Shown here piece by piece: positions 36,066 through 45,573 of a stretch of DNA of 64,000 nucleotides; position 1 is the stretch's first letter; each line of letters starts with the position of its first letter. The notes beneath the pieces are model-generated. The model saw only the letters and a list, made by a program, of their open reading frames with translations. It was not told the origin of the DNA and did not search any database. Made by a program: the position numbers and the translations under genes. Source of the DNA: an uncultured Shimia sp. (GTDB taxonomy: Bacteria > Pseudomonadota > Alphaproteobacteria > Rhodobacterales > Rhodobacteraceae); contig NZ_CANMJE010000005.1 in NCBI RefSeq assembly GCF_947498095.1, forward strand, positions 62,001 through 126,000, given 5' to 3'.

Positions 36066-36433
36066 ACTCATGTCCCCCAAAAACACAGACCCCCCGAAGG
36101 GGAAATCACACAGTCGTTTCCCCTTAAAGGGTTAAGGCCAAAATGTCATTTGTAAAGTGTTCGCGTAATGTCGCGGGCATCCGGATGTCCACTCTCTCGG
36201 TTAGGGGCATTCGCATGGGGGCGCCTGGTACGCAGGTTCTGTTTGTCAGGTGTGCTGCCGGAAAAGTACGAGTGTTTTGCTTTCCACCATCCCCAATGAG
36301 GCACTGTCTCGGGAAAGCAAGGTTTAGTGATCGGCGGCACCGGAGGGATCGTGTTCGTGATATCTCCGGCCCTGTGCCCGGTGGGAAATGAACCCTCTTG
36401 CATCCCCGGTATCCGGCGTCTTATCAGATGCGC
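36066..36433. other. approximately 370-bp intergenic region
   Basis: Between the HTH-like gene and tdk. It holds the 36097-36125 inverted repeat. ORFs in it (36143-36391 plus and 36146-36454 minus) have unlikely composition and no neighbours that support them. Nothing else recognised. Confidence 0.5.
36097..36125. repeat. inverted repeat AAGGGGAAA/TTTCCCCTT
   Basis: Perfect 9-bp arms around 11 bases, upstream of the HTH-like gene. A candidate operator or a weak terminator. Confidence 0.45.
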
Positions 36434-37015
36434 ATGGCCAAACTGTATTTCCACTACTCAACCATGAATGCCGGCAAATCGACGGTTCTTTTGCAGGCGT
36501 CCCACAACTACCGTGAACGCGGCATGGACACCTATCTGCTGACCGCGCGCTTTGACAAACGCGCTGGTGAAGGGCGCATTGCATCGCGCATCGGCATTGG
36601 GTCTGACGCAGACACGTTTGATGAGACCAATGACCTGTTCGACAAAATCAAAAACCGTTTGCAACAGGGCGATTTCGCCTGTGCGTTCGTGGACGAAGCC
36701 CAGTTCCTGACAGAAGATCAGGTTTGGCAATTGGCCCGTGCCGTGGATGATCTGGGTGTGCCTGTCATGTGCTATGGGTTGCGCGTGGATTTCCGCGGCA
36801 AACTCTTCCCCGGATCAGCCGCTCTCTTGGCATTGGCAGATGAAATGCGAGAAGTTCGCACGATCTGTCATTGCGGAAAGAAAGCCACGATGGTGGTTCG
36901 ACAGGACGAAAGTGGACAAGCCCTCAGCCAGGGCGCACAGGTTCAGATTGGCGGCAACGAAACCTATGTCTCCCTTTGCCGCCGCCATTGGCGCGAAGCG
37001 GTGGGGGAAGCTTAA
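36434..37015 (+). CDS. tdk: thymidine kinase
   Basis: 193-residue type II thymidine kinase phosphorylating thymidine for salvage. P-loop YSTMNAGKSTVLLQ, catalytic FVDEAQFL, and four zinc-site residues in CHCGKKA and SLCRRHW. The start is uncertain: ATG 36434 gives MAKLYFHYSTMNAGK, which fits the family; ATG 36428 would add two residues. It overlaps the stop of the next gene on the other strand by 4 bp. Confidence 0.93.
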   Translation: MAKLYFHYSTMNAGKSTVLLQASHNYRERGMDTYLLTARFDKRAGEGRIASRIGIGSDADTFDETNDLFDKIKNRLQQGDFACAFVDEAQFLTEDQVWQLARAVDDLGVPVMCYGLRVDFRGKLFPGSAALLALADEMREVRTICHCGKKATMVVRQDESGQALSQGAQVQIGGNETYVSLCRRHWREAVGEA

Positions 37016-37968
37016 GGCACCAAGTTTGGGAGTGGTCGGCCTGAGTGATGCGCACGAAGGTTTTCAACGGCCATCATACCCATATTGATCCGCACCTCTC
37101 GGGCAGCTGTACCCAGATGCGGCAGCAGAGTCACATTCTCAAGGTCCCGCAAGGCCGCTGAAACACTGGGTTCATTTTCATAGACGTCCAACCCGGCCCC
37201 TGAGATCTGCCTCTCGTGCAAAGCAGCAATCAGATCGGTTTCATTCACCACATCACCGCGTGAAATGTTGATGAAATGCCCATGCGGCCGCATGGCGGCA
37301 AACACGTCAGCGCCGATCAGGTGCCGCGTTTCCGCACCACCGGGGACGGCTGCAACCAACACGTCCACTTGCCCCGCCAATTCTGTCAGCGTCTCAATCT
37401 GCTCCGTGTCAAATTCCATATGCTTGGGTGAGCGGTTGAAGAACTTCACGCTCATGCCGAAGCCAAAGTAACATCGCTGAGCGATCGCTTGGCCAATGCG
37501 GCCCATCCCGACGATCCCAACAGTTTTGCCCGAAAGATGCATGCCCAGCATCTGGGTTGGATGCCAACCCTGCCACTGCCCAGAGCGCACAAGGCGCTCG
37601 CCTTCTCCGGCGCGACGCGCGCTCATTAGCATGAGCATCATCGCAATGTCTGCCGTGGCATCGGTGACCGCACCGGGTGTGTTGCTGACAGTGACACCGG
37701 CAGCCGCCGCTGCCTGGGTGTCGATATGATTGTACCCCACCCCAAAGTTTGCCAGCACTTGGCAGCGGGGCTGGCCAACATCCTGAAAAACCTCGCGCTG
37801 AAACATATCCCCCAGCGTTGGCAAGACCGCATCATAATCGGTCAGGGCCAAACGCAGCTCTGTGTCGTCGAGCGGCGTATTCAACTGGCGTACAGTAGTC
37901 TCGTAGAGGCCCTCAAGCGCGGCGAGGACTTCTTCGGGCAAGGGGCGCGTGATCAGGAGTTTTTTCAA
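37012..37968 (-). CDS. D-2-hydroxyacid dehydrogenase (glyoxylate reductase-like)
   Basis: 318-residue NAD(P)-dependent D-isomer-specific 2-hydroxyacid dehydrogenase. NAD-binding VGIVGMGRIGQAIA, and the catalytic triad Arg in NISRGD, Glu in YENEP, and His in LLPHLGTA. The ANFGVGYNHID motif resembles glyoxylate/hydroxypyruvate reductases. Overlaps the csaA-like gene by 4 bp, suggesting a co-translated unit with proC. Exact substrate inferred only. Confidence 0.88.
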   Translation of the reverse strand: MKKLLITRPLPEEVLAALEGLYETTVRQLNTPLDDTELRLALTDYDAVLPTLGDMFQREVFQDVGQPRCQVLANFGVGYNHIDTQAAAAAGVTVSNTPGAVTDATADIAMMLMLMSARRAGEGERLVRSGQWQGWHPTQMLGMHLSGKTVGIVGMGRIGQAIAQRCYFGFGMSVKFFNRSPKHMEFDTEQIETLTELAGQVDVLVAAVPGGAETRHLIGADVFAAMRPHGHFINISRGDVVNETDLIAALHERQISGAGLDVYENEPSVSAALRDLENVTLLPHLGTAAREVRINMGMMAVENLRAHHSGRPLPNLVP

Positions 37969-38303
37969 TGCATCCGCCCCCCGCTAGGTACCGGTTTGTC
38001 CGGGCCGATCAGAACAATCTCACCATCGTCATCCGGCAGTCCGAGAACCAGAATTTCGGACATGAACTTGCCAATTTGGCGGGGTGGAAAGTTGACGACT
38101 GCCATAACCTGCTTGCCGATTAACGCCTCAGGCTCATAGTGTTTGGTGATCTGGGCCGAGCTTTTGCGCTCACCCAGCTCATCGCCGAAATCCACCCACA
38201 GCTTTATGGCGGGTTTGCGGGCTTCGGGATAAGGCTCTGCACGCGTAACCGTGCCCACGCGAATATCCACTTTCAAAAAGTCGTTAAAATCAATCTCAGC
38301 CAT
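37965..38303 (-). CDS. tRNA-binding-domain protein (CsaA-like)
   Basis: 112 residues consisting only of an EMAP/OB-type tRNA-binding domain: FLKVDIRVGTVTRAEPYPEARKPAIKLWVDFG, then KSSAQITKHY and the closing VMAVVNFPPRQIGKFMSEILVLG. This matches CsaA, a homodimeric tRNA-binding/chaperone-like protein. The track start at 38378 lies inside proC; ATG 38303 is the family start. Overlaps proC by 8 bp and the dehydrogenase by 4 bp. Confidence 0.88.
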   Translation of the reverse strand: MAEIDFNDFLKVDIRVGTVTRAEPYPEARKPAIKLWVDFGDELGERKSSAQITKHYEPEALIGKQVMAVVNFPPRQIGKFMSEILVLGLPDDDGEIVLIGPDKPVPSGGRMH

Positions 38304-39108
38304 CGGCCAACTCCCGCGAGCGGTCCGCAGCTGCGGCCACTGTTTTGCGCATAAGGTCCGGCAGTCCAGTGGCCTCATCCATGAGAACCTCTAGCCCGGC
38401 TTGTGTTGTGCCATTCGGGCTGGTTACGTTGACCCGCAATTCAGCCGGAGTTTCCTCCGCTTCCTCGGCCAAGGTCCCTGCCCCGGCCACTGTGGCCTTG
38501 GCCAACGCCATGGCGAGGTCTGGTGCAAGCCCTTGCGCCTCTCCGGCGGCGGCAAGCGTTTCAATCATGTGAAAGACATAAGCCGGACCCGATCCACTGA
38601 CGCCGGTTACGGCATCCATCTGATCCTCAGCCTCAAGCCGGACAACTTGACCAACCGCTGATAACAACGCTTCGGCAAGGTCCAGTTGGGATGCGCCCTG
38701 TGTATTGCCAACAATCGCAGTAATGCCCTTGGCGACGGCCGCAGGAGTATTTGGCATGGCGCGGATCACCGGCGTTTGCCCACCCAGAACGTCCTCGTAA
38801 TGTGCAATTCCGATCCCAGCGGCCACAGACAGGAACAGAGTGTCGCGATTGCCCATAGGTTGGAGGATTGGCAGTGCCTCGGCCATGATTTGGGGTTTAA
38901 CGGCAACCAGAACAACAGCCGGGGCCTCTGGAAGTGTCTGGTTCACATGCACGCCGGACGCCTTGACCCAATCACTGGGAAACGGGTCCTGCACCCAAAC
39001 CGACGCGGCAGGCAGTCCTTGCGCCAACCACCCTTGCAACATGGCCGATCCCATCTTGCCGCAACCCAACAATACCAAACCTCGTTTGGCAATCACGTCC
39101 AATGTCAT
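38296..39108 (-). CDS. proC: pyrroline-5-carboxylate reductase
   Basis: 270-residue last enzyme of proline synthesis. N-terminal NADPH site LVLLGCGKMGSAMLQGW, RAMPNTPAAVAKG, and the C-terminal signature TVAGAGTLAEEAEETPAELRVNVTSPNGTTQAGLEVL. Located between ybjN and csaA-like; first gene of the overlapping proC-csaA-dehydrogenase run. Confidence 0.95.
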   Translation of the reverse strand: MTLDVIAKRGLVLLGCGKMGSAMLQGWLAQGLPAASVWVQDPFPSDWVKASGVHVNQTLPEAPAVVLVAVKPQIMAEALPILQPMGNRDTLFLSVAAGIGIAHYEDVLGGQTPVIRAMPNTPAAVAKGITAIVGNTQGASQLDLAEALLSAVGQVVRLEAEDQMDAVTGVSGSGPAYVFHMIETLAAAGEAQGLAPDLAMALAKATVAGAGTLAEEAEETPAELRVNVTSPNGTTQAGLEVLMDEATGLPDLMRKTVAAAADRSRELADG

Positions 39109-39143
39109 GATATCCCCCTCTGTCTTGCCCTTGGGGGAAAGGT

Positions 39144-39644
39144 TTAAGCCCGACCGTAGGCCTCTGCAATGGCGACCTGCATCGCGTCATCAACGGTGCG
39201 ATCTCCCCAGACGACCAGTTGCAGAGCGGGGTAAAACCGCTCTGAACTCATCACAGCCGCTTGAATCATCGTATCGATCTGATCCGGGCTTGCCACCTGG
39301 CCGCCAGCCAGGACAAGCCCGTAGCGATAAATCATCAATTGTTGTGGCTTCCAGAAGGTGAACGCGCCCGCCCAGCATTGGTCGTTTACTGCGTTCAGTG
39401 TCTCATAAAGCTGAAGCAGTTTTTCCTCCGGAGGTTCCATTTCAAAGGAACAGACTAGCCGCAAAGTTTCATCATAGGCGGACCACGCCAAAGTGATGGA
39501 ATAGGTGCGCCACTGGCCTTCAACCGCCATGGCGATTTGATCATCCGCAATCCTGTCAAAGCTCCAGTCGTGGTATTCCGCGATGTGCTCAACGATGTCG
39601 ATCGGATGCGCGTCTTCTTCCAGATATGTCTCTGACAGTGCCAT
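39144..39644 (-). CDS. YbjN domain protein
   Basis: 166 residues of the YbjN family, similar in fold to secretion chaperones. Motifs seen: WSFDRIADDQIAMAVEGQW, RLVCSFEMEPPEEK and LLQLYETLNAVNDQCWAGAFTFW. The function is not established; a stress or motility link is known for the E. coli protein. 35 bp upstream of proC on the same strand. Confidence 0.85.
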   Translation of the reverse strand: MALSETYLEEDAHPIDIVEHIAEYHDWSFDRIADDQIAMAVEGQWRTYSITLAWSAYDETLRLVCSFEMEPPEEKLLQLYETLNAVNDQCWAGAFTFWKPQQLMIYRYGLVLAGGQVASPDQIDTMIQAAVMSSERFYPALQLVVWGDRTVDDAMQVAIAEAYGRA

Positions 39645-39785
39645 GGCCCCACCTCTTTTCTGCTCTTGCGCCGGGGAAATGGCAGCGCCCCTAGCGCTTG
39701 GTGCCTGCTCTAGGGAAAGCGACTTTTTGCGCCTTCCTTACTAGATATGGTGGTGCGTAAGGGGCTTTGTGTAAAGCAAAATATT

Positions 39786-39823
39786 TGTGGATAACGCAAT
39801 AAGTTGTGGATAGTTCATCCACA
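39786..39823. promoter_or_regulatory. cluster of three DnaA-box-like sequences
   Basis: TGTGGATAA at 39786-39794 (perfect TTATCCACA in reverse), TGTGGATAG at 39805-39813 and TCATCCACA at 39815-39823. The last two face each other as TGTGGAT-AGTTC-ATCCACA. The region is noncoding, between ybjN and the efflux adaptor gene, with an AT-rich stretch just left. Possibly a DnaA-titration or DnaA-controlled site. Confidence 0.55.
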
Positions 39824-39889
39824 GGCACAAGATCACAGCACGTGCTTTGTCGAGAAATCAGGCGCGAATTTTGGGTTCATAGTCCGCTT

Positions 39890-41113
39890 TTACTGTGCCG
39901 TACGCGGGGCGACCTTGGCCCCGGCAGTCAGTCCGGCAGAAGGATAAAGCACGACCTTTTCGCCGTCGTTCAATCCTTCAAGAATTTGCACGTCGATGCC
40001 GTTGTTCTGCCCCGGCGAAACGCGGCGCAAGGTGGCGACACCAGCCTCAACCACGAACACGGCCCAATCCCCATTATCCCGGAACAAGGCGCTTGATGGC
40101 GCGATCACGATGTCGTTGGCCTCCCAGACAACAATGCGGGTCTCCACTCGGAACCCATGGCCCAGTGTGGCACGGCTTTCTGGTGGGTCCGTGAATTGGA
40201 TCACGGCATTCACCCGCTGCTCTTCCACGCCCAGCGCCGAGTATTTTGTGTATCCCCAGGGATCGATACGTTCGACTTCGCCGTTCAACGCATCGCCTCC
40301 GCCCCAATTGGTGATAAGAACCCGATCACCGGCTTTGACCTTAACTGCGTCGGTCGACAAAAGCTCGACCACAACTTCCAGATCGGTGTCGGTATCCCCA
40401 ACCTCAAGCACCGGCGCACCGGCAGGCAGGATCGTCTCGCTTTGTTGGATCACCTGCAACACCACGCCCGTAATCGGAGACGGCAGGTCGATGGCCTCGG
40501 ACGCTGTGGCAGCACGGTTTTGGCCCCCGGTGTCAAAGCTGATGAGGTTCGCACGGGCATTGTTCAGATCGGCAATGCGCATGGAAATCGCGGCCCGGGC
40601 AGTGTCCACGATGGCCTCAGACGCACGCATCTTACTGACATTGCGATCTAATGTGGCCTTTGAGACATTTTCCTGTTCATAGAGCTGCCGCGCTCGTTCT
40701 AGGTCGGTGCGCGCGAGATCGCGGTCCGCCATCGCTTTGTTGAGGTCAGCTTCGGAGACACGTAGGGCCGCCTCGGCTGCCGCAATGGCCGCCTTGGCCT
40801 GCTCGCGTGTCCGGATATCCAATGCGGCTGGGTTGGTTGGCAGCATGCGCGCCACGATGGTCTCACCTTTTGTCACATGATCGCCCGGCTGCAGACCCAC
40901 GCGCAGCAAATGTCCCGCGATGGGTGTTGAAACGACATAGGGGTCACGCACCCGCGTGCGGGCCTCTTCATCGACGGTCTGCATCATCGCGCCGGTTCGC
41001 ACCGTGCCAATATCCACCAGCATCGGCTGCGGCCAAAAGGCGGCGGCCAATCCGGCAACGACCAACGCGGCCGCCCCAAGCGTCAGGATTTTCCGAGACT
41101 GTTTTTTAGCCAT
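39890..41113 (-). CDS. HlyD/MacA-type periplasmic adaptor of ABC efflux system
   Basis: 407-residue membrane-fusion protein. One N-terminal helix (ILTLGAAALVVAGLAAAFW), a lipoyl/barrel-sandwich pair (IAGHLLRVGLQPGDHVTKGETI and VLQVIQQSETILPAGAPVLEV), a long coiled-coil hairpin between them (about residues 95-180), and a beta-barrel C terminus. It links the inner-membrane pump to the outer membrane. Encoded right after the permease, with a GTGA-type overlap at an alternative GTG; ATG 41113 is chosen. Substrate unknown. Confidence 0.88.
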   Translation of the reverse strand: MAKKQSRKILTLGAAALVVAGLAAAFWPQPMLVDIGTVRTGAMMQTVDEEARTRVRDPYVVSTPIAGHLLRVGLQPGDHVTKGETIVARMLPTNPAALDIRTREQAKAAIAAAEAALRVSEADLNKAMADRDLARTDLERARQLYEQENVSKATLDRNVSKMRASEAIVDTARAAISMRIADLNNARANLISFDTGGQNRAATASEAIDLPSPITGVVLQVIQQSETILPAGAPVLEVGDTDTDLEVVVELLSTDAVKVKAGDRVLITNWGGGDALNGEVERIDPWGYTKYSALGVEEQRVNAVIQFTDPPESRATLGHGFRVETRIVVWEANDIVIAPSSALFRDNGDWAVFVVEAGVATLRRVSPGQNNGIDVQILEGLNDGEKVVLYPSAGLTAGAKVAPRTAQ

Positions 41114-41118
41114 GACAC

Positions 41119-43482
41119 TCACTCTCTTGTCTTCAGGGTCGCCACGAGGTCGACCTTGTCAATATCACGTTTCACCAACCAACCCGACAGGATTGACGCC
41201 AGCACGACCGCCAGCGCCGCGGTACCGTAGGCATCGGGCTGAAAGGTGGTGGGAATTTGGTACAAATCGGTGCTGAAACCAGCAGCGATCAGGAAGAACA
41301 GGTAATAGCCGATGCCAACACCCAAGGGGATTGCCAGCAAAACCACGATCGCCAGTTCGCCTAGCAAAATGAATGAGGTTTCGCCACGCGTGAACCCGAT
41401 CACGCGCAGGCTGGCCAAATCACGCGCCTGTTCGCCAAAGGCGATGCGGGCCGCATTGTAGACAATGCCAAATGTGATGATCCCAGCGATCGCCGCCATC
41501 ACGTAACGCATGGCGCCTGCGCCTGTATCCATCAGCTTTTGCATCGCGGCCCGCGCATCTTCGCGCCGCGTAACCTCGGCCACCGAGGGCGTTTCTTTCA
41601 GGGCCTCGTACAGTTCCGGTAGCCGATCACTATCGACACGCAGATAGGCTCCCGACACCCGGCCCCATTCGCCAAGGTCGCGGTTCAATGTATCCATGCG
41701 CATATAGGCCGGTGACCCCAAAAGCGTTTCAGAAATCGACGCCACTGGCACTTCTAGGACCGGACGTTTGCCTTCTAGCACTTCGACCATCAATGTTTCA
41801 CCGGGGCCAATGTCCAGAATATCCGCCAGGGCGCGGGCCAGGACGATACCTGTCTCGGGCATGGCGATATCTGTCATGTCCTTGTTGACGGCCCGATTAA
41901 GGCGGGCCTCTCCGACAAGACCCGTGACCCCACCGCGATAAGAGTTCAACCCGTTGCGCAGCACCGCACTCACACCGCGCGTGGCTTCAACTTCGATCAC
42001 ACCGGGCAAATGGGCGAGATCAAACGCGGTCTCTGCGGGCATGGGTTCAAAAAAGCTGACTGAAACGTCCGAGCGATCAATCACGCCAAAGGTCAAGTCC
42101 AGCGTTTCGTCAAACCCCGACATCACCGACAATTGTGCCGACGACAGGCCCATGCCAACTGCAATGCCAATGACCGAGCCAAAGATACGTCCCGGATTGC
42201 GGAAGATGCGCCGCAACACCATGCGACTGGGTTGGTCCAGCCAATTCTTGAGCCGGTCATTCAGCGCTCCAGACCGAGAGAAATCCATAGGCGCAGGCGG
42301 GCGCATTGCGACGGCAGGCGTCAGCCGGAACACACGGCGCAACACGAACAATCCGCCAGCCGAGGCCGACATGACAGACACCCCGACACCCATCACAAAG
42401 CTCGAGGCATCCACTCGGAACACCAGAAACGGAAACTTATAGACCGCCTGATAGAGCCCAGCCATGCCCCGCCCGGCCCAAATGCCCAGAACACAGCCCA
42501 AAAGCGCACCTGCCACAGCGATCACCAGCACCATCTTGAAATAGTGCCATGCCACTTCCCAGTCAGTGTACCCAAACGCCTTGATCAAGCCGATCTGCTC
42601 TCGCTCAGACTGCACCAAACGGGTGATCACGATGTAGAGCAGAAAGGCAGCCACCCCCATAAAGATCGGCGGCACAGCGACAGAAGTTGCCTGAAGACCG
42701 CTGATCTCCTCGGAGATAAAGCGGTCGGAAACATGATCATCCCGGGAATAAGCCCCGAGTGATCCGTACCGGTCCAACAATCGGTCTATGGCCGCCAGAA
42801 CCGGTTCGGCGCGTGCGTCACGTTCTAACGAGACCAAAGCCTCGTTAAAGGCGCCTTCGACGTCATAGGCCGCGGCAAGCGCCTCTTCGTTCATCCACAA
42901 CACGGCAAACCGCGCATCATCAGGCACAAACTCGCCCGGGGCGGTGGTGAACAGGAACTCTGGCGCCATTGCAAAGCCGACAATGCGAAAGTCGCGCAAG
43001 GATCCGTGCATGGTCGCGCTCAGATAATCGCCCAGTTGCAGATCATGTGCCTCGGCAAAGGTTTGCAGCACGATGACTTCTTCGGTGCGCCCCGGCGTGA
43101 GCATACGCCCATCACTCAGATAGATTTCGTTCAGCTTGGGCGCACGATGCGCGGGCAGTGACAGAGCTGTGGCGCGCACCGGCAAGGCCTGCCCAGCGAT
43201 GTCAACAAGCGCGCCGCCCTGCACACGGCCCTCAACCGCGGCAACACCCGGTATTTCGGCAATTCTGTCCAGCATACCCAAAGGTGCCCGCGTCACCGGG
43301 GCAAAGATATCCGCCAAGCGGTAGCGTTCATAATAGGTTTCACGAGTCTCGATGAGTGAGGACAACATGCCCGACATCATGACCAAAAGCATCACGCCGA
43401 CTGCCACGACCAAGGCAATGGCCGTGGCCTGCCCCTTGATCCGCCAAAGATCGCGCATGAGCTTATGATTGAGAGCCGTCAT
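41119..43482 (-). CDS. FtsX-family ABC transporter permease
   Basis: 787-residue permease with about eight to ten membrane helices and two FtsX repeats. TM1 TAIALVVAVGVMLLVMMSG is followed by a large periplasmic domain. Further helices cluster around VPPIFMGVAAFLLYIVITRL and AGALLGCVLGIW, and the second half repeats the plan (IFGSVIGIAVGMGLSS; ILLGELAIVVLLAIPLGVGIG). Mechanotransmission-type exporter (MacB/LolC-like) rather than importer. ATG 43482 lies 4 bp after the ATPase stop; the track ATG overlaps that stop. Confidence 0.88.
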   Translation of the reverse strand: MTALNHKLMRDLWRIKGQATAIALVVAVGVMLLVMMSGMLSSLIETRETYYERYRLADIFAPVTRAPLGMLDRIAEIPGVAAVEGRVQGGALVDIAGQALPVRATALSLPAHRAPKLNEIYLSDGRMLTPGRTEEVIVLQTFAEAHDLQLGDYLSATMHGSLRDFRIVGFAMAPEFLFTTAPGEFVPDDARFAVLWMNEEALAAAYDVEGAFNEALVSLERDARAEPVLAAIDRLLDRYGSLGAYSRDDHVSDRFISEEISGLQATSVAVPPIFMGVAAFLLYIVITRLVQSEREQIGLIKAFGYTDWEVAWHYFKMVLVIAVAGALLGCVLGIWAGRGMAGLYQAVYKFPFLVFRVDASSFVMGVGVSVMSASAGGLFVLRRVFRLTPAVAMRPPAPMDFSRSGALNDRLKNWLDQPSRMVLRRIFRNPGRIFGSVIGIAVGMGLSSAQLSVMSGFDETLDLTFGVIDRSDVSVSFFEPMPAETAFDLAHLPGVIEVEATRGVSAVLRNGLNSYRGGVTGLVGEARLNRAVNKDMTDIAMPETGIVLARALADILDIGPGETLMVEVLEGKRPVLEVPVASISETLLGSPAYMRMDTLNRDLGEWGRVSGAYLRVDSDRLPELYEALKETPSVAEVTRREDARAAMQKLMDTGAGAMRYVMAAIAGIITFGIVYNAARIAFGEQARDLASLRVIGFTRGETSFILLGELAIVVLLAIPLGVGIGYYLFFLIAAGFSTDLYQIPTTFQPDAYGTAALAVVLASILSGWLVKRDIDKVDLVATLKTRE

Positions 43483-43486
43483 TGTC

Positions 43487-44203
43487 TTACCACTGAATCT
43501 CATCGGGGCTTAGGCGAGTGTCATTGGTTTCGACCCGGCGAATGGCGCCGTCGGCGAAATGGATGACCCGATGCGCCATAGCGGCCGTGGCCGCGGCATG
43601 GGTCACGATCATCACGGTTGCCCCAAGTTTGGCATTCACATCATTCAACACATGCAATACCGCGCGACCCGTCTTAGAATCCAATGCCCCCGTCGGTTCG
43701 TCGCAAAACAACACCGTAGGGTTTTTGGCAATGGCCCGTGCGATGGCAACGCGCTGTTGCTCACCGCCCGACATCTGTGCCGGAAAATGGTCCATCCGTT
43801 CACCAAGGCCGACCAGCCGCAGCGCCTCGTCCACGTCCATCGGATCATCTGCAATCTCGGTCACCAGTTCGACATTTTCCCGCGCGGTGAGCGACGGCAT
43901 GAGGTTGTAGAACTGAAAAACAAACCCGACATGGTCGCGCCGGTACCGGGTCAGATCACGGTCCGACATGGCGGTCAGATCCTGGTCTTCGAACATGGCC
44001 TTGCCGTCCGTGGCCCGATCCAAGCCGCCGATGATGTTCAAAAGGGTGGATTTTCCTGACCCTGACGGCCCCAGCAGAACAACGATCTCACCACGTGGAA
44101 TGTCCAAATCGACACCCCGCAGCGCATGCACGGCGGCTTCACCCTCACCGTAAACCTTGGTTACGCCCCGCGTTTCAAAAGTGTTCTTGATGTCTTTTGA
44201 CAT
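43487..44203 (-). CDS. ABC transporter ATP-binding protein (MacB/LolD-type)
   Basis: 238-residue ATPase. Walker [15 protein letters not shown], signature [16 protein letters not shown], Walker [16 protein letters not shown]-loop VTHAAATAA. The DEPTGALDS and short length fit the LolD/MacB exporter class. ATG 44203 with GAGGGG upstream is preferred over the track start 30 codons earlier. First gene of the three-gene efflux operon. Confidence 0.93.
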   Translation of the reverse strand: MSKDIKNTFETRGVTKVYGEGEAAVHALRGVDLDIPRGEIVVLLGPSGSGKSTLLNIIGGLDRATDGKAMFEDQDLTAMSDRDLTRYRRDHVGFVFQFYNLMPSLTARENVELVTEIADDPMDVDEALRLVGLGERMDHFPAQMSGGEQQRVAIARAIAKNPTVLFCDEPTGALDSKTGRAVLHVLNDVNAKLGATVMIVTHAAATAAMAHRVIHFADGAIRRVETNDTRLSPDEIQW

Positions 44204-44354
44204 GATGCCCCTCGCCTGTCCCAAAGCGCCCGAAATTCGGGCACGGGGGCAGCAAGTCGATGAGACAGGCGGGGACATTTCCCCTCGCACCAAACGGCGC
44301 GCACCCCCGGATATGTCCGTCAGGTGGATAAGGGCGCCAGAGCGCCCCGATCAC

Positions 44355-44594
44355 TTACTTTGCTTCAAGGGCATCCAAACGTGCCTTTAGCGCCTCGTTT
44401 TCTTCGCGCGCTTTTTGCGCCATGGCACGCACCGCGTCGAATTCTTCGCGCGTGACGAAATCGCGGTCCGCAAGCCAGCGGTCCATCATCGACTTCAGCG
44501 CGTTGTCCGCCTCGTCCTTGGCGCCCTGCGCCACGCCCATCGCGTTAGTCATCAGTTGCGAAATGTCGTCCATAATCTTGTTGCGAGTCTGCAT
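44355..44594 (-). CDS. ubiK: UbiK family accessory factor
   Basis: 79-residue helical protein of the UbiK/YqiC (BMFP) family: an amphipathic N-terminal helix (MDDISQLMTNAMGVAQGAKDE) and a coiled-coil C terminus (ALKARLDALEAK). In the family it helps the ubiquinone-biosynthesis complex in the soluble fraction. It is divergent from lgt. In other bacteria also called membrane fusogenic protein. Confidence 0.85.
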   Translation of the reverse strand: MQTRNKIMDDISQLMTNAMGVAQGAKDEADNALKSMMDRWLADRDFVTREEFDAVRAMAQKAREENEALKARLDALEAK

Positions 44595-44688
44595 GTGAGT
44601 CTCCAGCGTCTATCCGCCCTCTATATGGGGTGCATTCTGCCGGTGCACAATGGTTGACTTCGCCGCGTCCTCGTGGCCAACAAGAACC

Positions 44689-45573
44689 ATGCGAGCGATG
44701 ATCCCCTTTCCCGAAATGTCACCCGAGATCTTCTCGGTTTCTGTGTTTGGCTTTGAATTGGCCCTGCGTTGGTATGCGCTGGCCTATATCGTCGGCATTC
44801 TCATTGGCTGGCGTATCGTGGTCGCAGCGCTAAAGCGACCGACACTTTGGGGATCGAACGGCGCCCCCATGACCCCGCGCCAATGCGAAGACCTTCTGAC
44901 GTGGGTCATTGTCGGGGTAATCTTTGGGGGGCGTATCGGATATGTTTTGTTTTATCAGCCGGGCGAATACCTCTCACGCCCCGGCGACATCCTGAAAATC
45001 TGGCAAGGCGGAATGTCATTTCACGGTGGTCTGATCGGCGTCATCGTGGCGGCATGGTTGGTCGCCCGCAAAGAGAACCTGCCGAAACTGCGAACCGCGG
45101 ATGCAATGGCACTGGGAATCTGGCCCGGGCTACTACTGGGGCGGATTGCGAATTTCATCAATGCCGAGCTTTGGGGGCGACAGACCGACCTGCCATGGGG
45201 CGTGGTGTTTCCGGGTTACAACGCCCAAAACTGTGGACAGGCTGCCGCTGAGTTCTGCGCCCGTCACCCTTCGCAACTCTATGAGGCGCTGCTGGAAGGC
45301 GTGGTTCTGGGCGGCGTCTTGCTTTGGGCGGCTTGGAAACGCGACGCACTGAAGTTCCCGGGCCGTTCCGCCGGCATTTTCTTTGCCGGCTATGGTCTGG
45401 CCCGCTTTGTGGTTGAGTTTGTTCGCCAGCCAGACGCCCAGTTTGTGACCGAAGGCAACCCGCTGGGCCTTGCATGGCATGTCAGCGGATATGGCTTGAC
45501 GATGGGGCAGCTGTTGTCGCTGCCGATGATTGTCGCCGGTGCTTGGCTGATCTCGAGGTCACGCCGTGTCTGA
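44689..45573 (+). CDS. lgt: prolipoprotein diacylglyceryl transferase
   Basis: Integral membrane enzyme that attaches diacylglycerol to the lipobox cysteine, first step in lipoprotein maturation. About 294 residues from ATG 44689, with seven helices and family motifs [37 protein letters not shown] and the signature [14 protein letters not shown]. The start is uncertain (44650, 44689 or 44698; none has a good ribosome-binding site). It serves the many lipoproteins of the window, including TadD. It overlaps the next gene by 8 bp. Confidence 0.93.
   Translation: MRAMIPFPEMSPEIFSVSVFGFELALRWYALAYIVGILIGWRIVVAALKRPTLWGSNGAPMTPRQCEDLLTWVIVGVIFGGRIGYVLFYQPGEYLSRPGDILKIWQGGMSFHGGLIGVIVAAWLVARKENLPKLRTADAMALGIWPGLLLGRIANFINAELWGRQTDLPWGVVFPGYNAQNCGQAAAEFCARHPSQLYEALLEGVVLGGVLLWAAWKRDALKFPGRSAGIFFAGYGLARFVVEFVRQPDAQFVTEGNPLGLAWHVSGYGLTMGQLLSLPMIVAGAWLISRSRRV

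Noticed and set aside
36143-36391. 82-residue plus-strand ORF before tdk
   Set aside because: A weak AAGG precedes it, but the sequence is rich in Arg/Cys and lacks any fold-like pattern; the opposite-strand ORFs there are equally unconvincing.
39645-39889. Chromosomal origin of replication
   Set aside because: Only three DnaA-like boxes in one short region and no typical origin neighbours; kept as a DnaA-site finding only.
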